64,000 nt of DNA from Desmodesmus armatus (GCA_007449985.2 VIIQ02000082.1:186001-250000); one strand, 5' to 3'; counted from the stretch's first letter, positions 26,147 to 39,600 are shown. Notes: a model not told the origin generated them from the letters alone. Program-made: numbers and translations.

Positions 26147-27320
26147 GGAGGTGGCCAGCTAACCATGCACAAAAAGCACATATGTTGCATGCATGCAATA
26201 TAATATTGCTATTTAGGGGGCCAGCCCTGCTCACTCTTGTTGCTTGCATGTCACATGCTCATGCACACACATCATGTGTGTGCATATCCTCGGCAAGCCA
26301 GCTACCCGTGCATGACACCCTGCACGATGTGGCTGTACAACAGCACGTCGTGCTGAGTGGAAGCATGTGCGCAGTAAGCAGGTTTGGAACACCACTTATG
26401 CAATCATTGCATAAGTGGTCATGATGGCAGATGGCATAAGTGGTCATGATGCAGGTTATGATGACCTGTACGGCAGCACGTCGTGCTGAGTGGAAGCATG
26501 TGCGCAGTATGCAGGTTTGGACCACCACTTATGCAATGTCCTCACCCTGTGTTGCTTATGGCTTGTCTACGCAGGCGTTTAGGTCCTTGAAGGACCTTGG
26601 TGCTTCAGAAGGAGCTGCCCAGAAGGCAGTCCACTGAATTTCTGCTGTGGCCCACAGTGTGGTGTGCTGGGTGTGGTGATGATATAATTGTAACTATGTA
26701 CAAACGGACATTGGTGAGTGTCAGGCATGCGTGACTTGATCATTCTTGAGCAGCAGCTCCTGTTGACTCGTGAACATGCACACCCTGCCAGGCTGCCGGC
26801 ACGAGGAAAAGAAAGCAGGATACGGACCCCCCCCCCTTCGTGTTGAGGTGGCACGACCACACACAAACAAGCTTGCTTGTCGTGTCAGCATGCAACACCC
26901 ACCACATGACATTGCGAGTATTCTCTCTGTCAAAGCTGCTGCTTCAATGTAGCCTTGCTGGGTCAGTGGGTTTGCGTGCCCACGTGCAAGTGTACTGTCT
27001 GGACATGTCTGTCCAGTGTTCCGCTGGGTTGGGGGGGGGGGGGGGGTCGACAGAGGGAGTCATGTGGGTTGGTATATGGGTGTCTTTCTCGTTGCTTGCT
27101 GTTGATGGTGCCGCAGTGCATCTCAGTAGAGTGACAGGTGACAAAGCCAAATTTGTACCGGCGGGACAGCTCACAAGTGACAACAGCAACAACGCAGAGC
27201 AGTGCATGTGGCTGAGCCAGGCTCCAGGAAGAGATGTTGTCTTCTCTCTCAACCTCCAAGATGATGTAGAAGATGTGATTTAAGTGGCTATTGAGTTGAC
27301 AGGCTCTCCAGCTCGCTGAG
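26147..27320. other. Intergenic, repeat-bearing, upstream of SEC16
   Basis: The stretch contains the 71-bp direct repeats and the palindrome listed separately, a C9 run near 26,828, a run of about 15 G near 27,032-27,047, and then the upstream region of SEC16. I see no TATA box or convincing gene. A short frame ending at 26,637 has an acceptor-like start, but it cannot be joined in phase to the cysteine-rich gene. Confidence 0.4.
26334..26537. repeat. 71-bp direct repeats flanking a palindrome
   Basis: Copies lie at 26334-26404 and 26467-26537, near identical, sharing CAGCACGTCGTGCTGAGTGG and the end CCACTTATGCAAT. The first copy runs into a palindrome, ACCACTTATGCAAT-C-ATTGCATAAGTGGT (26391-26419, 14-bp arms), followed by two further GCATAAGTGGTCATGATG copies. 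Confidence 0.85.
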
Positions 27321-28630
27321 ATGCAGCTCGCTGATCCCACAGGAGCTGATAGCGACTACACGCCTGAGTGGGACATTTCTGACGACGAGAGCGATGCTAA
27401 AAGGCAGCCTGTGCGAAGCTCCCAGTCTCGGTTGCAGAATTCTGCTTCGCATGCAGCAGATCACCGTGCCCCTGCTGTACCGACGAAACCGACAGGACAG
27501 CCCGGCACTGAGCAGCAACAGCAGAGCCAGCCTCAACAGGTACTCGGACGTCACATCCAGCTTGCTCCACCCCCTCAGCAACAGCAACAGGGAGCAGTTG
27601 CAGCTATTGCAAGAGCGCCCTACCACCCCCAACAGAAGCTCCCAGCAGCTGTCCCTGTGCAAACAGCAAGCGCCAACGGTGCTGTCCGCCGCATCAGTGG
27701 GGACCTGAAGCAGCAAGGCAAACCAGGCCATGGCCCACAGGGCAATGCTCCTGCTGTGCGGCCTCTGCTGGTACCCCCGCCCCTAGTTCGCCCACCTGGT
27801 CCTGTCAGGAGGTCTTCCAGCTCTGGGGGTGCAGTACAGCCCACGTCAGCACGTGCACGTGCTGCAGGTGCTTCCAGCCAGGCAAGTGCACCCCACCCTG
27901 CTGCCGCCAGCACAGCTGCAGGACGAGCAGGTCCGCATCCAGCACTAGCTGCAGGACATGCAGGAGGGCATGTGCAGCCCATGCAGCCAGGCCCGGCTGC
28001 ACATGCAGGACACCTAGCACAGGCTGCACCGCACAGGCAGAGGTCGTCAGACGGCAGTGGCATCAGTGCTGCTGTTTTGCCCGCGCAGCCCAGCACCAAG
28101 CAACACAAGGGACCCCCTGCAGCTGGCCACCAGGTGCAGCTCCCCCAACGCATGCAGCAGCTGCAGGCCCAGCACCAGAACCTGCAGGACAAGCTCCATG
28201 CACAGCAGCAGCAGCAGCAGCAGGCAGGCGTGTATGCTGACTTGGAGGGCTGGGGTGACAGCAACACAGGGCTGGTGCACGATGCAGCGCAGTCTGCTGT
28301 CCCTCCGGCCCATGCTGCTGGTCCTGATGTCAGTGCTGGTAGTGGGCCTCACAGCGCCATCCCAGCTGACCAGCACCCGCAACCACTCATGCAGCATGCT
28401 GCGGCCGGGGGCGCTGCTGCGCATGGTGGTGGGGTGCATGCTGCTGTGGGGTTGGTGCAGCCGCTGCAGGACAGCCTTGATGCATGCAGCAGCAGCACAA
28501 AGGGGCCAAGGCCTGCCCAGCACATATCTGCACTGCCCCACATGCAGCAATTGCAGCAGCCAGGGTTGGGCTTGCAGCCTATGCCAATGCCACTGCAGCC
28601 TCCGCAACAGCTGCAGCAGCAGCATGGACC

Positions 28631-28673
<43 letters not shown>

Positions 28674-30305
28674 GGGAGCGCAGGCAGCCAGCACCAGCTG
28701 CAGCAGCCATATGGCCCGCCGTTAGCGGTCCCACCAGGGCTGCTGCTCGAACAGCCAGCCAGCACGGGTTCGCAGCACATTGCGGCAGCTGCAGCCCACA
28801 ATGCAGCTGGCAGCCAGGAGCCGCAGCTGCAGCATGCTGCCTTTGGCAGCGCAGACTTCTTTGAAAGCTGCGAGCCAACGGGTGCGCCAGGGGAGCATGG
28901 TGCACAGCAGCAGCAGAACTTTGAGCAGCCGGGGCAGGACCATGGTGCCTTCATGGCGCAGCAGCAGCAGCAGCAGGGCAGCCAGATCTCAGAGCTACAA
29001 CAGGAGCAGCGCACAGCAGCAGGGTTGCTGTCAAAGCGGCACCTGGCACACAGTGTCAGCCTGAACCAGTGGGCTGCTCAGCAACGGCAGCAGGAGCATG
29101 CTGCCGCCACTGCTGCCGCTCCTACTCCTGCTGCTGCCGCTGCCACTGCTGCTGGTGATGATGCAGGTTTCTCAGTCAGTGGTGAGCACACGACGGCAGC
29201 AGCAGCAGCAGAGCAGCAGTGGACTGGTTGGGCATCTCAGGTGGGTGCTCAGCCACCAGCAGCAGCAGCAGCAGCGGCGGGGCCTGTGCCGCCAGCATAC
29301 ACAGGCCCAGGGGGTGCAGCAACGGCATCCAGCAGCAGCGCAGCAGAGCCAGGTGCTCACCACTCAGCTGCAACTGCTGCTGAGCTGTGCCATGAGGGGT
29401 CTGGTGCAGCAGCTGCAGCAGCAGCAGCAGGAGCAGCAGCTGCTCCTGCTGCTGTAGATGATGCTCGTTGGAATGCGGTAGAAGGAGCTGCTGCTGCACC
29501 CACCAGTTGGCCTCCTGCTGATCACACAGCACAAGCAGAAGGAGTTGATGTTGTGCAGCACCAGCAGCAGCCAGAGCTCTGGGCTGACGGGCAACAGCAG
29601 CAACAGCAGGAGCACCTGGCACCGGAGCAGCAGCTGCAGCCAGCAGGCGTTGAGGCGGGTGCACAACTGCAGGTCCAGCACCAGCACGATGCTGGGCGCA
29701 TGGCTGCATACACAGTTGCGGCCCGCCCCATGTTTGCGTCAGAAGGTGGAGATGACAGCGCTGCTTTCTTTGGTGGTGCTGACAGTCCTGAAACGGCAGC
29801 AGCAGTAGGACAGGGTGTGCCCCTGTGGCAGCAGCACGAGGAGCCGAACGGCCCACAGGATCAACTGCAGCATCCACAGCAGCAGCAGCAGCAGCAGCAG
29901 CAGCCACTTGCGCACGCCCCAGAGCAGCAGCAGCAGCAGCAGGAGGCAGCTCCTGGTGGCTTCACTGTTGCCAGCACACCCCTGTTTGGTGCTGAGCCTG
30001 CTGCACCCACTGCCCCTACTGCTGCACCTGCTGCTGCACCTGCTGCTGCACCTGCTGCTGCTAGCTATGCTCATGCTGGCCAGCAGTCAGTGGCTGAGGC
30101 ACCTGAAGCAGCAGCAGCAGCAGCAGCTGAGCCGCAGCGCAAGGCGGAGTCCCCCTCTGATTGGTTTGCAGGTCATGATGAAGATGATGGTGAACCACCT
30201 GCAGCTTCTGCAGCAGTGGTCGGCAGCTTTGCGCAGTGGGGACTCACAGCACCTCAGCATGATGCACCGACAGCACCCTCGGCAGCAGCAGCACCCTCAG
30301 CAGCT

Positions 30306-30341
<36 letters not shown>

Positions 30342-33300
30342 CCAGCTGCCCCTGCAGTGGTGAAAGCAGCTGCAGCTGCTCCTGATGACGCGCCAGCCGT
30401 CACACCAGCAGCAGCCGAGTGGCCGGCAGGGTGGTTTGATGACGGCGAGCATGATGCAGAGGATGCATTCTGGGGGGATGCCTCGCATGATGGCGTGGTC
30501 ACAGCACCTGCAGCAGCTGCGTCAGGAACGCAGGGTGGAGCCTATGCAGGTCTTAGCGGGGGGACCGTCCCCTATGAGCAGCAGCCTGGTGCACCTGGTC
30601 ACCAGCAGCAGCAGCAGCCAGAGCAGCAGTGGGGTCAGCAGCAGCAGACTTACTGGGAGTCTCTGCAGCACGGGCAGCAGCAGCAGGAGCAGTGGGGTCA
30701 CCCTGAGCAGCAGCAATCGGGGCAAGCAGCACCAGAGCAGCAGCAGGGCTGGGGTGCGCCAGGTGCGCAGCACCACCAGCAGCAGCACGACCAGTCAGCT
30801 GCGCAACAGCAGCAGTGGGTTGCTGCTGACCAACAGGGCACTCCGCAGCAGCAGACAGGGGGACCGCCAGCAGCAGCACCACCTGGCAGCTGGCCAATGC
30901 AGTCACAGCAGCAGCAAGCAGCAGCAGCAGCGGCAGCTGCTCCCGCTGCCACAAGCAGCACCACTCCAGTGGCCAGTGCAGGGGGGTTGAGCATAGGCCC
31001 AGTTACGCCACACATGCATGAGGGCGATGGGGCAGAAGACTTCTTCAATAGCTTGGCTTCACCAACAGCACACTCAATATCACCAGAGCGCTCGGCGCTG
31101 CTGGCATCTGCAGTGCCTGATGCTGATGCTGCTGGTGCTGCTGGACGCGAGGATGGGGTTGCTGCTGCTGCTGACATGCCCGATGCTGCTGCTGCAGCTG
31201 CATACGAGGCAGTAAATGCAGGCGGCTACCAGCAGCAAGAGCAAGCAGTGGGCGGGCTATCTGTGGGGACCGACCAACAGCAGGGCCAGTTCATGCAGCA
31301 ACCAAGTGGTGGGGACCAGTCACAGCAGCAGCAGCAGGGACAGCAAGCTGTATTTGACAGCACCTGGCAGCAGCAACCGCAGCAGCAGCAGCAGCAGGGT
31401 GTGGTGGGCCAGGATCAATCCCAGTGGGGGGACCAGCAGCAGGACTGGGGCCAGCAGCAGGACTGGGGCACACAGCAGTACACGCAACAGTACCCCGTCA
31501 ACCGGACCTCCAACAACAGCAGCAGCAGCAGCCGGAGCCGACTGGTTGGGCTAACCAGCAGGACTGGAGTCAGCAGCAAGGGGGGTATGGATATCAGGCC
31601 GCTGCAGCAGCTGATTGGAGCCAGTCACAGCAGCAGACAGGCTGGGCTGGCCAACAGCAGTACAACCAGTACACCCAGCAGCAGTACGGCCAGCAATACA
31701 GCCAGCAGTACGGCCAACAGGGCGGCGGCAGCGGCGCTTGGGACCAGCAGCAGCAGCAGTACGGTCAGCAGCAGCAGTACGGGGCAGCAGCTGCTGCAAG
31801 TGGCGTGGCTGTGCAGCTTACCCAGGAGCAGCAGCAGCATGCGTTTGGAGGCCTGGGGGTTGCAAGGCCCCTGCGCAGGACGTCTGCAGGGACAGGCAGC
31901 GTGCTGCGCAAGGTGAGGGGTTGGTGCTGCTTCAAATGCTACTATTACTTGAGTGTTACTGTCACTCCTACTGGGTCGTGGCACAGAGATGTGCCAAACA
32001 TGCCGGCATACACAAATGAGGCTGGTGGGGTACCACTATCGTAATGTCTCGGACTGCGAGGGCTACCAGCGCCATGATGTTATGGCGGGAGGGCAGTCTG
32101 GTGACGTGGCAATCCATTCTAGGTGGCGGCCCCTGAGCTGCATAGCATGCATGTATGTACATCACACGTATGTTGTATGGAAGAGCCAAGGCCAAAGGCG
32201 AGGAGGTTTATGCACCATGGAGGACATCTGTCGCCTTCCAAACCACAACCCGCTGGCACAACGTGTCATGAAGTTGATGGGGTCAATGACTGACACCATC
32301 AGCTTCATGACACGTCGTGCCAGCAGCGTCGATGGTATGCAGGGCGACATATGTACCAGGTGCTCTTGGAGCTGCCAGGCTGATGAAAAAATCAAATCAA
32401 ATCAAAGTTACACCTGTAATCATGAAGCTCAAGAGCTCATGCCAGCCGTTCACTGTGATCACGGAGATGAAGGCTGATACACACTTATATCTCAACCCAC
32501 CTCGCATGCATCTTACAAAGACACACTCAGTCTCCTTCCTACCTCTGACCTCCCATACATCAGTAAAGAAACCCCTTATGATTGTGTGCCATTCACTCCT
32601 CTCTTTCACAACTTGTAAATCACAAGGTGTCGTCACCTGGCATGCCCAGCGCCCTGATCCCCTCCCCAGCCGCCATGGCGCCAGGCGCCGTGGAGCTTGT
32701 CCCCAACGGCGGCACCTTCGGACTGCAGCAGCAGCCCTCAGGCCTCTAACCTCCCGTACATCAGTACAAGAAGCTCTGATGCTCGTGTGCCATTGACTTG
32801 TTTCTTGCCTTGCTTTTTTGTAGGTGTCGTCACCTGGCATGCCCAGCGCCCTGATCCCCTCCCCGGCCGCCATGGCGCCAGGTGCTGTAGGGCTAGTCCC
32901 CAGCGGTGGCAGCTTCGGGCTGCAGCAGCAGCCCTCAGGCCTTGCAGCAGTCGGCTCTGGCGGCGGTGGAGGTGTCCCTGGCAGTGCAGCAGGCAGCCAG
33001 GGCGACTCCCCTGCTGCTGCTGTCACGCTTGGCACTCAGTACCAGACCCTGGCGACGTACGGCAGCTCTGGAGCCAAGGTGGCCTCATTCCTGCCGGCAC
33101 CACCGCCGATCAGCCCCCCTGGGGTATACACACCTGGCCTTGGTACCAGCGGTGCTGCTGCTGCCGCAGCCGGCACTGCATACCAGCCTGCTTACGGTGC
33201 AGCGCCAGGTGCTACAGCGTACCAGCCAGCTTACGGGGCCGCCCCAATTCAGGTACCCTCTCCTGCAGCTACATACGGGGTTGCTGGATCTGCTGCTGCT

Positions 33301-36300
33301 GCTGCTGGAGGGGGTGCTGCTAGTACCGTACCTGGAGCCCCCTGGGACCCAACCCAGCACAGCTACAGCACGGCACCGCAGCAGCAGCCGTGGGGCCAGC
33401 CGCACCAGGGGGTGGGGTATGCCGCTGCCGCTGCTGCAGCTCCTGGGTCTTCGTTCGTAATGCCGGATGAGCAGACTTTGGCTGCGTATGCAGCGGCGGC
33501 CCCGCCGCTGAACTTTGCCGAGGCGCGTAGGAGTCCGCACGGGCGGCCGGTGTGCTGCTTTGCTGTGCTGGGGGTTGGAGGCCGGTGTGTGCTGTTGCAG
33601 CCGTCCGTGCATGCAGGTGAGCTGGTCTGGTTGGCATTCAGGTGTTGTTCAACCTTGCTGGTTGTTTGAGAAGCTTGAAGTGTTTTGCACAGGACGGTGT
33701 TGGAGACACAGCTGCGTGCATACGGTGTGAGTGGGGTAGTGGTAATGGGGTGTGCGTCTGCTGATACAATCCTGCTGCAGGATTCCTGCAGTACTTTGGG
33801 GTGTTTGCCCAACGACCTTGCAGGGGCGCCGTAACTCGCAGCAGCAGCTGCTGTTTCTTGCGCACAACATGCAAGGGGCTGCAAAAGGTGCCTCACACAG
33901 CACACCCGAAAGGCCCTTCATGGTACAACAGATCACCCACCTGTCTGCCCCCCAATCAACGCTTGTTAGTCCTTGCGAGAGCAGCCGGCAATACAGGTTT
34001 GCATCCTGTCTGATGCTCATGCTGTTTGTTCCCCTTTTTCTTGCCTGGTCGCGTGCATCCTGTCTGATGCTCATGCTGTTTGTTCCCCTTTTTCTTGCCT
34101 GGTCGCAGACATGGATGTCAACTTCGCCACCATGGGCGCAGGCAGCTTGCACCTGCTGCCCCTGCAGCAGCTCCTGACCATTCTCAAAACAGTGTGCCCA
34201 GCGGCCGAGTCCTACTCAGCGGCCCCCACCACACTTGGCCCTGCTGCTGGCAGCACTGGCGGCGGCAAGGGTGGCAGCAGTAGCGCAGCAGCAGCGACGG
34301 CTGGCAGCAGTTGTGGCAGCAATGCGCTGTCGCTGGCGGCTTACAACAAGTTCATAGAGAGCTTCCCAGGCCCCCTGAGCTCCAGCAGCAATAAAGACAA
34401 GGTGCTGAAGTTCTTGAAGGACCGGCTCATGGACTTTGTGCAGGAGGAGGGGCTAACAGACGCGCCGTCATGGCAGGTAATGCAGTTGTGATAAGCCTTA
34501 TCTGCGGCACAGGGAATACATGTGTAGCTAGCATGATATGAACATGTGTGTGGGGGGTGGGTGGGAAGGGGCAATCCGTTTGGGGTTGCAAGGTGTATAA
34601 GTGGGTTGCCTTTGCACTTCAGAGTCACTTTTTGAAGTAAATCACGTCGTCTGCAGGGGCGGATATTGTGTCCTGTGCATTGTAACATGGGTTTGCTCCT
34701 GTTACTGCAGCTCAAGTGAGAGAGTCTGCAGACGGGTCCCCTGCAACTAGCCTTTGCATCTCTCCAGGTATGTGCTGTGCTGTGCTGTGCTGTGCTGTGC
34801 TGTGCTGTGCTGTGCTGTGCTGTGCTGTGCTGCAGGTTGGCTGCAGGAAGATCCTATTGGAGCTGCTGGCTCTCATGGCCAAGCACCAGGGGCAGTTGAA
34901 GGTCAACTACAGCGGCAGCAGCAGTGGCAGCAAAGCAGCGGGACTCCTGCGGGGTGCGGTCACTGCTGCCGCAGGTGCAGCCGTCAGTGCTGCCACTGCT
35001 GGTGCTGCTGGGGGTGCGGCAGCGGGCGAGCCGGATGGCAAGAGCGGCTCGGCGTCAGGAACGCCCAAGGCGGGTGCTTCCGCTCCATCCCCTGCTGCCG
35101 GTGAGAGGGGCAAGGGTTTTTTTGAATGAGTTTGTGCAAGCCTGGGTATCTCTGTAGACGTGGGCGCCTGTGAATGGCTGTGGCCTTCTCTTCATAGCCT
35201 GTGTTTGTCGCCTTTTGGTGTTCGTCTCCATGATGTCAGTGTGCATTCGTCAGGGGCGCTTCAAGCTTCAAAGCTAGAGGTGTACAACATGTGTATGTGC
35301 GGCACGTATTCATGCAGGTGCAGCAGCAGCGGCAGATGGTGCGGGCGACAGTGAGCTGCTGAAGATACTTACACCAGAGCTTGGGTCAGCTGCCGGCACA
35401 GCCAGCAGCACACGCATCCTGACGCACCAGGTGCCTGAGGCAGAGCTACAGTCCAGTGCTGCTGAGATGCAGGTGGGTTGCATGTGCTGCTCTAGGTCAG
35501 TGGCTGCAGATGCTACACACGGTGTGTCAGTGTGACTTTCCATAAACGTTGCCTGCACTCCTGCTGCCATCACTTTTTTTGTGTGCACCTGCAGCGGCTG
35601 CTGCTGATGGGACGTCGTCATGATGCCCTGAATGTCGCCCTTGCTGGGCAGCTGTGGGGCCCTGCTTTGGTTCTGGCACATGGCTACGGTGAGGCTGCAG
35701 TTGCTGCTCATTGTTTGAGGCCGTTATCCCAACACAAGCAGACTGCATAGGTGCTTTTTCGGCTCCGCGCATGATTGTTGTCGCCTGTACAGTAGAACGG
35801 CAGTGTCGCTCTCGATGAAGCGTTGTAGGGTGTCTGTCAACATGGTTCTGGTGCAATTGAGTGCAGCAGCAGGAGCACTTTGATTACACATCACACAACC
35901 TTGCCTCCCCCGATCCCAACCCTCACCCCGCACCCATGTGCCCCACTGCTCGTAATTTTCAGGCGAAGCTAAGTTTGTGGAGGTCGCTGCCAGTATGGCA
36001 CACAGGGCCCTCACACGAGGCACCCCCCTGCGCACACTAGCCTTACTGCTATCCCACCGCCAAGACCTCATTTACGAAGCCTCGCTAGCAGCAACAGCAG
36101 CGGCAGGCAGCATACTCTCCCCCACTGCCGCGGCTGGCCCCGGCCCCACCCCACCGGGCTCCGCAGGGGTCCTCAAGCCGTCTGGTGGCAGCAATGCGGC
36201 AGCAATGGCGGCTGGCGGTGGTCTGTTCAGTCCGACGGGGGGCAGTGGGTCGTATGGGTTCTTCAGTCCCTCTGCTGGGCCCCAGGGTGACCCCTTGCTG

Positions 36301-36618
36301 ACCCATTGGAGAGAGAATCTGGCTATGATGGCGGCCAACCGGACGGCAGGGGGCGTGGAGGCTATGATGCGGCTGGGCGACCTGCTGCTGGCACAGCAAG
36401 GCCAGGTGAGGGGGGCTGGCCGGGGGGGAGGGGGGGCTTGGCAAAGTCAGCTTGACTGACAGTCTTGTCTAGATGACAGCCCTGTCCTGCTTGATGGTGC
36501 TGCACCAAACTCAATGCAGCCTCCTGGCGGTCCTGGTTCCCGGGCCTTCACACCATGCAGCAGCTAAGTTTCGTCATGTTTCATACTTCCTTTTTGTGTG
36601 TCTTACAGACATTTTGCC

Positions 36619-36658
<40 letters not shown>

Positions 36659-39600
36659 AACCCCTTCCAATCTGCAGGTAGATGCTGCCCATGTGTGCTA
36701 CCTAGTAGCTGGAGTTGCCCCCACACCCCTGGACGCTGGCCCTGCTGCGCGCATGCTGCTGCTCGGTGTCAACCACACCACCACGGGTGGGCAGCGCCAC
36801 ATGAGGCAGCTGCTGCCACTCATGCGCTCAGAGGTGTACGAGTGGGCCAAGGGCTTGGCAGGTACGGCTAGGGTCTTTGGGTGGGGTTGTGGGCCCTTGA
36901 GTGGTTGGGTTAGCGCCCTGTAGCAAACTGCAGAGGCTGAGTGAAGCGGCCCTGCCTACAAGTGGGGTCAGCATGAGGGGACAGTGCGGGTCTTGGGTCT
37001 TAAGTGGGGTTTTGGGTTGTTGAGTGTGCTCTTGGGTTATTGAGTGATTGGCTAGTGCCCTGTAGCAAACTGCACAGGTAGCATCAAGTGGCTCTTCTTT
37101 CATTTGAGCTCAGCGTGAGGGGGAAAATACCCTGTTCCGGGATAGGTATACCCCTGTCTTGGCAGACCTAGGAGCTGACATAGGCCAGCAGCAGTCACGC
37201 GTATGTGCTGTTGGCAATTTGCATCAGCACTGGCCCCCTGACTGCGACTGCTTGCACCCTCATGCTGTCAGTCATATTGTCACATGGTAGCACATGCCAG
37301 AACAACGTTCATGTCTGGGGGTGCAAAGACTACAGGTTGAGACATCGGCCACACAGGAACGGCATCGGCTGCCGGGGCGTGTTGCGCTTCGAACATCTCA
37401 ATGAACCGAGAGAGAGTACAGGCTCACTGGTGCTGTACACGCTTTGGATTTGTTCTGCAGGCGACCCTGCCCAGGCCTGGGCGCCCTTCATGCCCTACAA
37501 GCTGCAGCTGGCAGCCACCCTGGCGGACTATGGCCATGTCTCACGCGCACTACAGTACTGCAGGTGAACTATAGGCCATGTGGGCACCCTTATGAGCCCC
37601 TCACTCTGTGGCTGGTGCCGAGGTTGGGACTACGTCCGCAAACATGTGCGCTACAGCGAGTTGGGGTGCCACACGCGCCATTGCCAAGTTGGAATCAACA
37701 GCCTTGGCGTTTGAGCAGAGCCATGTGTAGTTAGCAGAAGGCTAATGAATGCTGCCGCGTGTTTCAGCGCACTTGCGCAAGAGCCTTTGGGGACTCTCGC
37801 GCGTCAGCAGCACCCAAGGTTGCGGACACAAGCGCGTATCTCAGTAAACCGTTGGTCTCTGTGTCTTTGTTTTTGCAGCACTTTGGATGCAGCCCTGCGC
37901 GCCGCAGCGCAAGCCGGCGGCGCCAGCGGCCGGGACGCGCAGAACGGCATCCCTCCCTCCCTGATCCTCATGGCGAACCAGCTGGAGGGCCTACGGGAGA
38001 GGCTGAGCGTGCACGCAGCCGCACACAACATCAAGGTAATGCAGTACAGCACAGTTCAAGGCAGTGTAGGAGCAAGCGTGCTGTTGCACTATGCACCACA
38101 CCGTCCCTCCCTTGAAAGCACACAACATTCCCTTTTCTGCTCTCGCACCACCCTTGCTGCCACAGGCGATTAGCAGCGGCTCCATGCTTGCCGGCTCTCA
38201 CTTTTGTACAAGCCCAGCTATGTCATGTTTGTAACGTGCGTGTAGACCTCAATGTGCCAAGTTCTTGCTGCGTGTGCTGCACTGCACATTCATGTCAGCA
38301 ACGAGACGATGCTGAGCAAGCCCTCACTGTTGCACACGCCCAGCATTGCATTTTGTGACGTGTGTATACACCTCCATGTGTACAATCCTTGCTGCGCTGC
38401 ACAGGTCGTCAGCAACGAGTCGATGCTGGGCAAGCTTGGCCGCTTCCTTGACAAGTCCATCAACAACCTCATGTGGGGAGGGGACGCCCCGCCGCCCATA
38501 CAGCCAAACGTCGCCCCCACACTGGGCAACGGCCCCAGCGGCAACGGCAGCGTGGCGGCTGCAGCCGCCGGCGGCGGCATGCCGGTGGCTGCGGCGGCTG
38601 CAGGCGCAGAGGGTGGCGGCTCGATGCCGCCCCACATGGGCAGCTGGTTCACCAGGAACGCACACGCAGCTGCAGCAGCAGGAGGAGGGGGTGATGTCGG
38701 CGCGGGTGGCAGCAGCGGTGCGACACCGACACCTGCAGCTGTCCTTCCCGCAGTCGGCACTTGGGCTCCCGGGGCAGTTGGGGCCCCAGGGTCGACCCCA
38801 GCAGGGGTCCCTTCACAGCAGCAGCACCAGCAGCACGCGTGGGGTGGCGCGGGTGGGGTGCAGCCTAGCCCCTCACCGCCTGCCCCTCAGTCCCAAGCTA
38901 GTGGGTATGGAGGGTATGCACTCCCCTCTAGCCCAGGAGCCAGCGGCAGCGGCGGCCTGGCACCACATCACCAGCGAACAGTAAGCCAGCAGAGCTTCAC
39001 GGCTGCCAACTGGGGCACTGGGCTGCACCAACTGAGCTCTTTTAGTGACGCCAGCAGCACCAACCACTCCCGTAACCCGAGCCATGACTCCATCGCTGCT
39101 GCTTTGGGCTTTGGCCTCACACCACCACCGCCACTGGGTGCCGGGGTCCCCGGCGGCGGGAGTGAGGCTACAGCAGCAGCGGCAGGCAAGCCGTCGGCTG
39201 CTGTCCCACCACAGAGCCAGCCAGCGACAGCAGCACAGGGTGCACTTGGGCCGCCGGCAGCTGCAGGTGCTGCTGGCGCTGCAGGCAAGGGTAGTAAAGC
39301 TGCCGGCAGCAGCAGCAGCAATGCAGGGGCAGGCAAGGGTGGTCCGCAGAAGGAGGCTGGGCAGGGCGGCAAGGAGGGTGGCGGCTGGATCCGGTCACTA
39401 CTGGGCGGGAAGACCAAGGTGGCAAAGCTAGGCCTGGAGAACGAGTTCTACTACTGCCAGGTACTTGTTAATGTTCATTTTTGGGGGGGGATTGTAGCAA
39501 GTGGTTACTTTCACCGCTGGGCGTCACTCTTTCTATGTGTTGAGTGCCCTTGGGCAGTGTGTATGCTTTGCCCTGGCAGAGCAGGGTGGCGATGGCTGTG

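Noticed and set aside
26577..26637. Possible last exon AFRSLKDLGASEGAAQ for the cysteine-rich gene
   Set aside because: From the GTGAGT donor at 26,118 the phase would give an immediate stop, and no linking exon is visible. Reading through to TGA 26,144-26,146 is simpler.
27620..30954. Many long open frames on the minus strand and in other plus frames across SEC16 exon 1
   Set aside because: CAG/GCA-rich DNA leaves all frames open (poly-Ser, poly-Ala, poly-Leu, poly-Cys). Only the Gln/Ala frame has acidic-aromatic patches and joins to the SEC16 core.
32627..32749. Treating the upstream copy as the real SEC16 exon 2
   Set aside because: It ends in a stop after about 40 codons and has a weaker acceptor. 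The downstream copy has a T-rich tract, TAG acceptor and an open frame to the conserved core.
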